DNA from: Pseudohaliea rubra DSM 19751
GTDB taxonomy: Bacteria > Pseudomonadota > Gammaproteobacteria > Pseudomonadales > Halieaceae
Direction of reading: 5' to 3'
Length of the DNA: 64,000 nt
NCBI RefSeq assembly: GCF_000764025.1
Contig: NZ_KN234748.1
Coordinates: 1 to 64,000 of the forward strand
Part shown: positions 40,603-48,005 of the stretch, piece by piece
How the letters are laid out: every line of letters starts with the position of its first letter
Numbering within the stretch: the stretch's first letter is position 1
Notes under the pieces: model-generated
The model's database searches: none
What the model was told of the DNA's origin: nothing
What the model saw: only the letters and a program-made list of their open reading frames with translations
Translations under genes and position numbers: made by a program

Positions 40603-42026
40603 TAGCCAGCACTCCCCCTGGCTATGGTCTGGAACTGCGCCAGGGGGACCGTGCCGGCGGTGCGCAGAGGGCCTTCCGGCGCGGACCCTTCAGGATCCTC
40701 AGGCCGTTCGGGCCCCTGTGCCATGAGCCGGATCAGGTAAAAGACGCCGGCGCCGAAGACCAGGAAATAGACCACCGCGAACACCAGCAGGGAGGTCGCC
40801 ACGGCCGGCGCGGCAATCGGTGAAACGGAGGCAGCAGTGGTCAGTTCGCCATAAATCGTCCAGGGTTGGCGGCCGACCTCAGTGGTGACCCAGCCGGCGA
40901 TGACCGCGACCAGGCCCGAGGGCCCGAGGGCCACCGCAGCGCGCTGCAGCCAGCGGTCCTCGTAGAGATGACCCCGGTAGCGGACCCAGAGGCTCCAGAG
41001 TCCCAGTAGTGCCATGGCGAGGCCGAGACCGACCATGATGCGGAAGGACCAGAACACGATGCCGACCGGCGGGTGCTCGGCCGGAGGTATTGTGTCGAGC
41101 CCAGCTAGGGGCGCGTTGAGGTCGTGCTTGAGGATCAGCGACGAGAGTTTGGGTATGGCGATAGCGTGGCGCACCTGGCCTGCATCCGAATCCGGTATGC
41201 CGAAGAAGAAGAGCGGTGCGCCTTCCGGGTAGCTCTGGTAGTGCCCCTCCATGGCCATCACTTTCACCGGCTGGTGTTCGAGCGTGTTGAGGCCGTGCAG
41301 GTCGCCGATGACGACCTGTAGGGGCGCCACCAGGGCGGCCATCCACAGCGCCATGGAGTACATGCGCCGCACCGGTGCACTGTGGCCGCGGCCGCGCAGT
41401 AAATGCCAGGCCCCCACACCGCCCACCATGAAGGCGGTGGTGAGATAGGCCGCGGTGAGCGTATGCGCCAGGCGGTAGGGGAAGCTCGGGTTGAAGATGA
41501 TCGCTACCCAGTCCGTCGGCAGAAACTGGCCGTTGGCTGCAAGCTCGTAGCCGGCCGGCGTCTGCATCCAGCTGTTCACGGATAGTATCCAGGTCGCCGA
41601 GAGCGCCGTGCCGAAGGCGACCATGGCGCAGGCAAACATGTGCAGCCGTTCACCGACACGTTCCCGACCGAAGAGCATGATCCCGAGAAAACCGGCCTCG
41701 AGAAAGAAGGCCGTGAGTACTTCGTAGGCCATGAGCGGGCCGATGACCGGGCCGGCACGATCGGAGAAGACGGACCAGTTGGTGCCAAACTGGTATGACA
41801 TGGTGATCCCTGAGACCACGCCCATGGCGAAAATGAGCGCAAAGATGCGTACCCAGAACTGGAAAAGCTCAAAGTAGCTCCGGTCGCGGGTCCGGAGCCA
41901 CAAGCCGTTGAGTACGGCAAGATAGCTCGCCAACCCGATCGACAGGGACGGGAAAATGAAATGGAACGCGACCGTGAAGGCGAACTGGGCGCGGGCCAGA
42001 AGCAGAGCATCGAGGGCGTCAAACAT
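40602..42026 (-). CDS. cioA: Cytochrome bd-type (cyanide-insensitive) quinol oxidase subunit I
   Basis: 474 residues, shorter than E. coli CydA (about 520), matching the short Q-loop of CioA. N-terminal ARAQFAFTVAFHFIFPSLSIGLA carries a heme ligand His; GRQPWTIYGELTT is the conserved quinol-side motif. EGHYQSYPEGAPLFFFGIPD is typical of the Cio subgroup. It is followed by cioB and DUF2474, the full three-gene set. Terminal oxidase of the inner membrane, insensitive to cyanide in characterised relatives. Confidence 0.93.
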   Translation of the reverse strand: MFDALDALLLARAQFAFTVAFHFIFPSLSIGLASYLAVLNGLWLRTRDRSYFELFQFWVRIFALIFAMGVVSGITMSYQFGTNWSVFSDRAGPVIGPLMAYEVLTAFFLEAGFLGIMLFGRERVGERLHMFACAMVAFGTALSATWILSVNSWMQTPAGYELAANGQFLPTDWVAIIFNPSFPYRLAHTLTAAYLTTAFMVGGVGAWHLLRGRGHSAPVRRMYSMALWMAALVAPLQVVIGDLHGLNTLEHQPVKVMAMEGHYQSYPEGAPLFFFGIPDSDAGQVRHAIAIPKLSSLILKHDLNAPLAGLDTIPPAEHPPVGIVFWSFRIMVGLGLAMALLGLWSLWVRYRGHLYEDRWLQRAAVALGPSGLVAVIAGWVTTEVGRQPWTIYGELTTAASVSPIAAPAVATSLLVFAVVYFLVFGAGVFYLIRLMAQGPERPEDPEGSAPEGPLRTAGTVPLAQFQTIARGSAG

Positions 42027-42171
42027 GGTTAACAGCCGTGTGATTTGGCGTTGTTACGCGGTGTGGGTTGCGGCAGACCAGCCGGAACAGCGCCCAATGA
42101 GCAAAGCCCGCCTGCGATGCGGCACGGCTTGAACGATCGTATGCAAGCGCCCGGAAAGGACCGTGTAAGGA

Positions 42172-42247
<76 letters not shown>

Positions 42248-42307
42248 CCGGAAGAGGGCGCGATTTTATGCCATCACCCGGATGCCGGCAAGCGTGCGGT
42301 CGCTGTC

Positions 42308-42583
42308 TCAGCGCAGGGAGGCGACGTAATCAGCGTCCAGACCCGGCGCATCGTCCTGGGGAGCCAGCTGCAGTTCCAGTGCACGGTCCAGCTCGTCGGT
42401 GATGCGCTTGAGCGGTGTGCCGAGTGCCTCAGCTGCTGCGGCATCGTGCTCGATCCCGAACACAGCCGTAGTAACAGCCGCAGTAACAGCCATGGTACCC
42501 GCCGGGACGTCTCGCGCCGAGGCCGGCGGCTGGGCGGCGACCATAGCGCTGGCAAGGACGGCCAGCCAGGTGAAGTGTTTCAC
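42308..42583 (-). CDS. Small secreted protein of unknown function
   Basis: 91 residues, GTG start with GGAGG 5-6 bases upstream. A clear signal peptide (MKHFTWLAVLASAMVAAQPPASA, cleavage near ASA/RD). The mature part is acidic, without cysteines: GIEHDAAAAEALGTPLKRIT and LDRALELQLAPQDDAPGLDA. No family recognised. A 17-base palindrome lies 35 bases upstream of the start, within an AT-rich promoter-like region. Real-gene support comes from the SD and signal peptide. Confidence 0.7.
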   Translation of the reverse strand: MKHFTWLAVLASAMVAAQPPASARDVPAGTMAVTAAVTTAVFGIEHDAAAAEALGTPLKRITDELDRALELQLAPQDDAPGLDADYVASLR

Positions 42584-42617
42584 AATTTCCTCCAGGTCTA
42601 TCCAAGTGTGTATTTAA

Positions 42618-42634
42618 GTAACATTAAATGTTAC
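42618..42634. promoter_or_regulatory. Palindrome upstream of the small secreted protein gene (candidate operator)
   Basis: GTAACATT-A-AATGTTAC is a perfect palindrome with 8-base arms around one base. It lies in an AT-rich stretch of an otherwise GC-rich window, 35 bases before the GTG of the secreted-protein gene. It looks like a repressor site; the cognate protein is unknown. Confidence 0.5.
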
Positions 42635-42788
42635 GTACTGGATAATAGTGCCAAAGTGAAATTATTCAAGTCCCGATAGGAAATTTTCACAGATTAAAAG
42701 CGCTGACGACAGCTGGTGTCGCCGCATTATGGTTTCAAAAGGGAATCAATGTTGGGCCCCGGTATTCAGAGGCGTGCCGGCTTACGGT

Positions 42789-43439
42789 CTAGAGCGAGGC
42801 GATTTTCAGGAGTGTGTCGCGGAAAATGCGGTGCGCGCTGGCCAGGTCCATGGCCTGGTCAAAATAAACAGCGGAGCGGAGGCCGATCATCATCGCGTAG
42901 GCAACTTCCGCAGCATCGCGATCATCACCCAGGTAGCAGGCCGGCGCGGCCTCGAAGATGGCGGCAAGGTGATCCTTGCAGCGGAGGTCGAACTCGGCTT
43001 TGGTGACGCGCAGTACCTCGTCGTGTACCGCCGCGCCGAAACACTCGAGCATGAAGCCGATCTCGGTTCGCGTGCTGGCTTCGCCTCGAAACCAGAGATC
43101 TGCGAGGTGTTCGATGCGGCTCCGGACCGGGGCGTCGCCCTGGCCGCCGATGCGGGCCAGGAATTTCTCCGAGACGTTTTCGAAGTATTGCTCGAGAATA
43201 TCTTCTTTACCGCGAAAGTAATAAAGCAGGTGGCTTGCGGACATGCCCGCGCCGGCGGCGACATCCGCCAGGGTGGTGCGCGTGTAGCCCTTGTCGATGA
43301 CGCAGTCGTGGAGGGCCTGAAAAATACGGCGGCGGCGCTCTGCGCTCCGTGCCTGACGGGTGTTGCGGGGGGGCGTTTGCGCTGGGGCGGTACTATCCAA
43401 AGGGGCGGCTTCCTTGCATTCGCGGCGTAAAGCTAGCAA
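42789..43439 (-). CDS. TetR-family transcriptional regulator
   Basis: 216 residues if the TTG at 43439 is used; a later TTG at codon 14 is possible. The N-terminal helix-turn-helix is RRRRIFQALHDCVIDKGYTRTTLADVAAGAGMSASHLLYYFRGKEDIL (written in parts: the recognition helix is MSASHLLYYF). The C-terminal ligand domain is variable. It is divergent from the SnoaL-headed catabolic operon, with a palindrome in the shared 77-base gap, so it likely controls that operon in response to a pathway intermediate, perhaps an acyl-CoA. Confidence 0.9.
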   Translation of the reverse strand: MLALRRECKEAAPLDSTAPAQTPPRNTRQARSAERRRRIFQALHDCVIDKGYTRTTLADVAAGAGMSASHLLYYFRGKEDILEQYFENVSEKFLARIGGQGDAPVRSRIEHLADLWFRGEASTRTEIGFMLECFGAAVHDEVLRVTKAEFDLRCKDHLAAIFEAAPACYLGDDRDAAEVAYAMMIGLRSAVYFDQAMDLASAHRIFRDTLLKIASL

Positions 43440-43448
43440 AATTTTTCG

Positions 43449-43465
43449 TTTGAATCTTCTTCAAA
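43449..43465. promoter_or_regulatory. Inverted repeat between tetR and the catabolic operon (candidate TetR operator)
   Basis: TTTGAA-TCTTC-TTCAAA, 6-base arms, starts 10 bases upstream of the regulator start and 52 bases before the operon's first ATG. A second, wider inverted repeat (TTCGTTT at 43445-43451 and AAACGAA at 43488-43494) overlaps it. Operator function is inferred from position. Confidence 0.5.
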
Positions 43466-43516
43466 TAGATCGTAGGCTTCCGCCATAAAACGAATACCTC
43501 ATACGAGGACTTGCGT

Positions 43517-43963
43517 ATGCCCGTCGCTTCGCTGACCCCGGATACTACCGCGCGCGCTGCCATCGAGGAACTGCTTTCCCGCTCGGCCTATGCGCTGGAT
43601 GAGCGTGAGGACGCCATGCTCGCCGCATGCTTCGCTGAGGATGCCCTGTTTTCGCTGCGGATTGCCGGCGGAGATCTCGTCGGTCCCTTCGAGGGTCGGG
43701 ACGCTATCATGGGGCTCATGCGCGGCGCCTGGGCCGAGCAGACCGACAAGCGCCGGCATGTGGTGGCGAATGTGTTCTATCCGCCGGCCGACGCAGCGAC
43801 CGTCGCCGGTGCTGTCCCCGTTAGGTCCTATCTTGCGCTTATGGCAACGGAAGACGGTGTCGTGCAGCTTCTATGTACCGGGGTCTATCACGACGAGGCC
43901 CTGTGGAACGGGGAGCGTTGGGAGCTGGTGCGTCGCCATCTCGATCTCGACAAGTCCTACTGA
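43517..43963 (+). CDS. SnoaL-like / NTF2-fold protein
   Basis: 148 residues from the ATG with GAGGA 8 bases upstream; an ATG two codons earlier is weaker. Pattern of the SnoaL_4 group: AAIEELLSRSAYALDEREDAMLAACFAEDALFSL, FEGRDAIMGLMR, RRHVVANVFY and GVYHDEALWNGERWELVRRHLDLD. The fold covers isomerases, cyclases and small subunits of ring hydroxylases. It is the first gene of the operon and could be a Rieske beta-subunit analogue or an isomerase. Exact role unknown. Confidence 0.78.
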   Translation: MPVASLTPDTTARAAIEELLSRSAYALDEREDAMLAACFAEDALFSLRIAGGDLVGPFEGRDAIMGLMRGAWAEQTDKRRHVVANVFYPPADAATVAGAVPVRSYLALMATEDGVVQLLCTGVYHDEALWNGERWELVRRHLDLDKSY

Positions 43964-43973
43964 GGCGCGGCGC

Positions 43974-45524
43974 ATGAATATCGGACTCATCCCGGCAAAG
44001 ACGGCGCGCATGCAGCCGCAGCAGCCCGCCCTTATCGACATTCCCAATGATCGTCGCATCAGCTACGGGGAGCTGGATGAGCGTGTACGGCGCCTCGCTA
44101 ATGGGTTGCTTGCAGGGCTCCAGGTCGAGAAGGGCGACCGGGTTGCGGTGCTGTCCAAGAACTGCATCGAGTACATGGAGCTCTATTTTGCCTGTGCCCG
44201 CATCGGCCTCGTGCTGCAGCCCCTGAACTGGCGCCTCGGTACTGCGGAGCTCGCGCGTATCATCGAAGACGGTGAGCCCCGCGCCCTGGCTTACGCCGGT
44301 GACTTTGACGAGGTCGTCGATGCCCTCGGTACCCAGGTGACGATTCCGCACTGGCTTCGTTTCGGATCCGACGGTACCTACGAGCAGCTTCTTGCCGGTG
44401 CGAGCAGTGAAGAGCCTGCCGTTGCCGCCAGCGTCGGTGACCACGACCCGGTGCTGATTCTCTACACCGGGGGCACCACCGGCCGCTCCAAAGGGGCTTT
44501 GCACACTCACCGCTCCCTGTTTACGGGTATGGTTAACCAGACCGTTGCTGAACGGGTACAGCGCGACGACGTCTATATGCTCACCGGTCAGATGTTTCAT
44601 ATTCCGGTGGTGCTGGCGATGAACTACATGGCCCACGGCTGCCCGGTGGTTCTTATCAATTTTGAAGCCCGGCTCGCTCTCGAGGTTATCCAGCGTGAGC
44701 GTGTTTCCGCCTTCCTGGGTGTTACCACGATGCTGAACTGGATGATGGCGGTGGAGGACTTTGATCGCTTTGATCTGTCCAGCCTGCGCAACATCCAGTA
44801 CGGCGGCGGGCCCATGCCGCGCAAGGTGGTGGAGGCGGCCCTGCAGGCCTTCCCCTGCACCATAATTCAGGGCTACGGGCAGACCGAGGGTATGACCATG
44901 AGCTTCCTGTCGCAGGAGGATCACAGTGCCGCGGTCGATGGCAGGCACTCCGGTCGTTTGTCCTCCTGTGGCCGGGAGGCTTTTATGACCACCCTGCGCG
45001 TGGTCGACGGGCAGGGGGGCGATGTGCCCCGGGATGGCATGACTCCCGGAGAGATTATCGTCAGCTCCGAGGCGAACATGGTCGGCTACTGGCGCCAGCC
45101 CGAGCAGACCGCCGAGACCCTGCGCGACGGCTGGCTTCGTACCGGCGATGTCGCCACCTGGGATGAGGCGAGCTATGTCTATATCGTCGACCGCGCGAAG
45201 GACATGATCATCTCTGGCGGCGAGAATATCTTCAGCACCCAGGTAGAGGCGGCGATTCACCAGCACCCGGCGGTGCTGGAGTCTGCCGTGTTCGGCATCC
45301 CCGATGATGAATGGGGTGAGGCCGTGAAGGCGGTGGTGGTGCTGAAGCCCGGCATGAGCGCCACGGAGGCGGAGCTTATCAAGGCCGCCAGCGAACACCT
45401 GGCGTCCTACCAGAAACCGCGCTCCGTAGACTTCGTCGACAGCCTGCCCAAGGCGCCGACAGGCAAGATCCTCAAGCGCGACCTGCGCGAACCTTACTGG
45501 CGGGAGCACGAGAAGAATGTCTAG
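43974..45524 (+). CDS. Acyl-CoA synthetase (AMP-forming)
   Basis: 516 residues from the ATG at 43974; the frame is open upstream. ANL superfamily motifs: phosphate loop LILYTGGTTGRSKGALHTH, IIQGYGQTEGMT, GWLRTGDVATWDEASYVYIVDRAKDMIISGGENI and the C-terminal lysine in PKAPTGKILKRDLRE. It activates a carboxylic acid as its CoA thioester, the entry step of the operon's pathway. The acid is unknown. Overlaps the following MaoC gene by 8 bases. Confidence 0.93.
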   Translation: MNIGLIPAKTARMQPQQPALIDIPNDRRISYGELDERVRRLANGLLAGLQVEKGDRVAVLSKNCIEYMELYFACARIGLVLQPLNWRLGTAELARIIEDGEPRALAYAGDFDEVVDALGTQVTIPHWLRFGSDGTYEQLLAGASSEEPAVAASVGDHDPVLILYTGGTTGRSKGALHTHRSLFTGMVNQTVAERVQRDDVYMLTGQMFHIPVVLAMNYMAHGCPVVLINFEARLALEVIQRERVSAFLGVTTMLNWMMAVEDFDRFDLSSLRNIQYGGGPMPRKVVEAALQAFPCTIIQGYGQTEGMTMSFLSQEDHSAAVDGRHSGRLSSCGREAFMTTLRVVDGQGGDVPRDGMTPGEIIVSSEANMVGYWRQPEQTAETLRDGWLRTGDVATWDEASYVYIVDRAKDMIISGGENIFSTQVEAAIHQHPAVLESAVFGIPDDEWGEAVKAVVVLKPGMSATEAELIKAASEHLASYQKPRSVDFVDSLPKAPTGKILKRDLREPYWREHEKNV

Positions 45525-45999
45525 TTCCACCAACATGGCCGCCGCGGAATCGCTTCTTACGCCCGAGCTGCTGGCTAACATCGGCCGACAGGATACGCCC
45601 CGGCGCGAGCTGGTGACGCGGCGGGATATCCGCAAATACGCTGTGGCCACCGGTAACCGGCAGCAGCGTTACCTGGATGGCGACGTGGCGCCGCCGATGT
45701 TTCACGTGCCCCTGTTCTGGGACGTGGTTACTATGGACGAGCTGTCCCCGGATGGCGTTTTCATTGACAAGCTGCTGCCGAAATTCCCGCTGGAGAAGGC
45801 CATGGCCGGGGGGCTCGACATCGAGTACCTGGCACCGATCCACCCCGGCGACTGGCTCACGGCGACGCGTACTCTCACCGACATCTACGAAAAGCACGGC
45901 CGTTCCGGACCGCTCATCTTCTACGAGCTGGTCATGGAAATACGCAATGACGAGGGTGAGCTCGTCATCCGGGAAAAGACGACGAGGATCCTGCGGTGA
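45517..45999 (+). CDS. MaoC-type hot-dog dehydratase, N-terminal (FAS1-like) subunit
   Basis: 160 residues. Matches the FAS1-like dehydratase group: DIRKYAVATGNRQQRYLDGDVAPPMFHVPLFW, AMAGGLDIEYLAPIHPGDWLTATRTLTDIYEKHG and LIFYELVMEIRNDEGELVIREKTTRIL. The catalytic His/Asp motif is weak here and strong in the next protein, so the two probably form one heteromeric hydratase, as in ChsH1-ChsH2. Overlaps both neighbours (8 and 4 bases). Confidence 0.85.
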   Translation: MSSSTNMAAAESLLTPELLANIGRQDTPRRELVTRRDIRKYAVATGNRQQRYLDGDVAPPMFHVPLFWDVVTMDELSPDGVFIDKLLPKFPLEKAMAGGLDIEYLAPIHPGDWLTATRTLTDIYEKHGRSGPLIFYELVMEIRNDEGELVIREKTTRILR

Positions 46000-46430
46000 A
46001 TACGGCGACGGCGAACAGGCAGCTCAAGGTCGGTGATGCTCTGCCGGGCTTTACCCGCAGCTGTGACGAGATCCAGCTTTTCCTCTATAACGCGGTGCTC
46101 TACAACGCGCACCGCATCCATTTTGACTATCCCTATGCCAGGGACGTAGAAGGTTATCCCGGGCTTGTGGTGGCCGGGCCATTGCTCGGCGACTGGCTTC
46201 ACCAGTGCGTTGAGGAATGGCTCGACGGTGAAGGAGAGCTGGCCCGCATCAGCTATTCGAACCGCGGTGCGGCCTATGTCGGCGATGCGCTGCATGTCGG
46301 CGGCGAGGTCACGGCCGTCAATGAAGACGCCGGGACCGCCGCGCTCGTGCTCTGGGTACGTAATGACGACGGTGCCACGCTGGTACCGGGCGAGGCGACC
46401 GTGCAGCTTGGCGGGGGCCTACGCCCATGA
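45996..46430 (+). CDS. MaoC-type enoyl-CoA hydratase, catalytic subunit
   Basis: 144 residues, GTG start overlapping the previous stop. The hydratase-2 motif is seen as YNAHRIHFDYPYARDVEGYPGLVVAGPLLGDWL (given in part), with the Asp and His pair of (R)-type hydratases. RISYSNRGAAYVGDALHVGGEV follows. Together with the FAS1-like partner it should hydrate an alpha,beta-unsaturated CoA ester, giving the hydroxyacyl-CoA that the downstream thiolase-like protein can cleave. Confidence 0.87.
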   Translation: MNTATANRQLKVGDALPGFTRSCDEIQLFLYNAVLYNAHRIHFDYPYARDVEGYPGLVVAGPLLGDWLHQCVEEWLDGEGELARISYSNRGAAYVGDALHVGGEVTAVNEDAGTAALVLWVRNDDGATLVPGEATVQLGGGLRP

Positions 46431-47590
46431 GCCTGCGGGCCGCGACAGCCCTCGTGGGCGCCTATGACACAACAGTGGGCGTTGTCCCCGGTGTCACTCC
46501 CACGGAACTGTGCGCCGAGGCAATCCGCGGCGCCGTCGCCGATGCGGGTCTTGAGCTGGGGCAGGTCGACGGTCTCATTACCTGCAACGCCATGGCGCAG
46601 CCCATCATGTATCACGCGGAGGCCATGGCGGAGTACCTGCAGCTGTTTCCGAAGCTCTGTCTTACGCTGCCCACGGGCGGGGGAACGACCGTGTCAGCCC
46701 TGGCTCACGCGGCAGCAGCCATTCTCGCCGGCGAGGTGGAAACGGTGGTGCTGGCGATGGCTGACAGCTTGCGCAGCGGTCTCAGCCGGGACCAGGCCAT
46801 GCGGATGCAGTCCGCAACGGGTCACCCGGACTTTGAGCAGCCCTACGGTCCGACAGTGCCGGCCTACTATGCGCTCATCGCCCAGGCGCACATGGCCCGC
46901 TACGGCACCCTGCCGGAGCATTTCGCCCGCGTTGCCGTGGATACGCGGGCCCATGCGGCGCGCAATGAAACGGCGCAGAAGCGCGAACCTGTCACCATCG
47001 ACGACGTGCTCTCGTCGCGGCCCATCGCTGATCCACTGCACCTCCTCGACTGCTCCCTGGTCTCCGACGGCGGCGCGGCCGTAGTGCTGACGCGGGCCGA
47101 TCGCGCCCGCGACTTCGCGCGGCCGCCGGTGTACTGCCTTGGCTTTGGCGAGGGGCACAGCCATGAACACATCAGTCAGGCCCGCGACCTCACAAGCTCC
47201 GCGGCGCGTGAGTCCGGCGCGGCGGCCTACGCCATGGCGGGTGTGGGTCCCGGGGATCTCGCCTTCGCCCAGCTCTATGACTGTTTCACGCCGACGGTCC
47301 TTGCAGAGCTCGAGGACCTCGGCTTTTGCGCCAAGGGTGAGGGCGGTGCCTATCTGGCAAGCGAAGGCATGGGCCCCGGGGCCCGGCTGCCCGTAAACAC
47401 CCATGGCGGCATGCTATCGCACTGCCATCCGGGCAACCCTGGGGCGATGTTTGCACTCACCGAGGCGGTACGCCAGCTCCGGGGGGAGTGCGGCGAACGC
47501 CAGGTGAAAAACGCCGAGGCAGGGCTTGTTCACGCCCAGGGCGGTATCATGTCGAGCCACGCGACGCTCGTGCTGGGCAGGGAGGTGTAG
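46427..47590 (+). CDS. Thiolase-like lipid-transfer/retro-aldolase protein (Ltp2-like) lacking the thiolase cysteine
   Basis: 387 residues. Thiolase fold by GVTPTELCAEAIRGAVADAG, HAAAAILAGEVETVVLAMAD, LDCSLVSDGGAAVVLT and the C-terminal HGGMLSHCHPGNPGA. Where thiolases have the nucleophilic cysteine (CASG) this protein has LPTGGGTTVSA (about 81-91), so a Claisen thiolysis is unlikely. A tyrosine in YDCFTPTVLAELE (about 284) matches the position of the catalytic region in Ltp2-type aldolases. With the adjacent DUF35 protein it resembles the steroid side-chain retro-aldolase. Confidence 0.82.
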   Translation: MSLRAATALVGAYDTTVGVVPGVTPTELCAEAIRGAVADAGLELGQVDGLITCNAMAQPIMYHAEAMAEYLQLFPKLCLTLPTGGGTTVSALAHAAAAILAGEVETVVLAMADSLRSGLSRDQAMRMQSATGHPDFEQPYGPTVPAYYALIAQAHMARYGTLPEHFARVAVDTRAHAARNETAQKREPVTIDDVLSSRPIADPLHLLDCSLVSDGGAAVVLTRADRARDFARPPVYCLGFGEGHSHEHISQARDLTSSAARESGAAAYAMAGVGPGDLAFAQLYDCFTPTVLAELEDLGFCAKGEGGAYLASEGMGPGARLPVNTHGGMLSHCHPGNPGAMFALTEAVRQLRGECGERQVKNAEAGLVHAQGGIMSSHATLVLGREV

Positions 47591-47591
47591 C

Positions 47592-48005
47592 TTGGAACGG
47601 ATTCAGCCCCAGCGTACCGATGGTCTGGCCGCGCCGTATTTCAACGGTTGCCGGGAGGGCGAGCTGCGCCTGCAGCACTGCGCCGCCTGCGGCCACTGGC
47701 AATTCTATCCGCGCCCCTTTTGCACCGCCTGCGGCGCCGATGCGCCGGCCTGGGAGGTCGCGAGCGGGCAGGGCACCATTGCCAGTTTCTCGGTCGTGCG
47801 ACGCGCCCTCTCTGACGCCTACGCGGCGCCGTACACGGTCGCCCTCATCGACCTTGTCGAGGGGCCCCGCATGATGTCAGCCATCGTCGACTGTGACCCC
47901 GCCGCCGTGCGCGTCGGCGCGCCGGTCTCGGTGTGCTTTGAACAGTGGTCGCAAGACCTTTCTCTGCCGGTGTTCCGGCTGGATGAAAAAGGAGGTGAAA
48001 AATGA
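47592..48005 (+). CDS. DUF35 OB-fold protein with zinc ribbon (partner of the thiolase-like protein)
   Basis: 137 residues from the TTG with GGGAGG 6 bases upstream; the frame is open upstream. Zinc ribbon cysteines in LQHCAACGHWQFYPRPFCTACG (two CxxC pairs, about 30-50), then an OB-fold (GTIASFSVVRRAL to FEQW). DUF35 proteins bind thiolase-superfamily enzymes and are needed for Ltp2 activity; in archaea one links thiolase and HMG-CoA synthase. Overlaps the Rieske gene by 4 bases. Confidence 0.9.
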   Translation: MERIQPQRTDGLAAPYFNGCREGELRLQHCAACGHWQFYPRPFCTACGADAPAWEVASGQGTIASFSVVRRALSDAYAAPYTVALIDLVEGPRMMSAIVDCDPAAVRVGAPVSVCFEQWSQDLSLPVFRLDEKGGEK

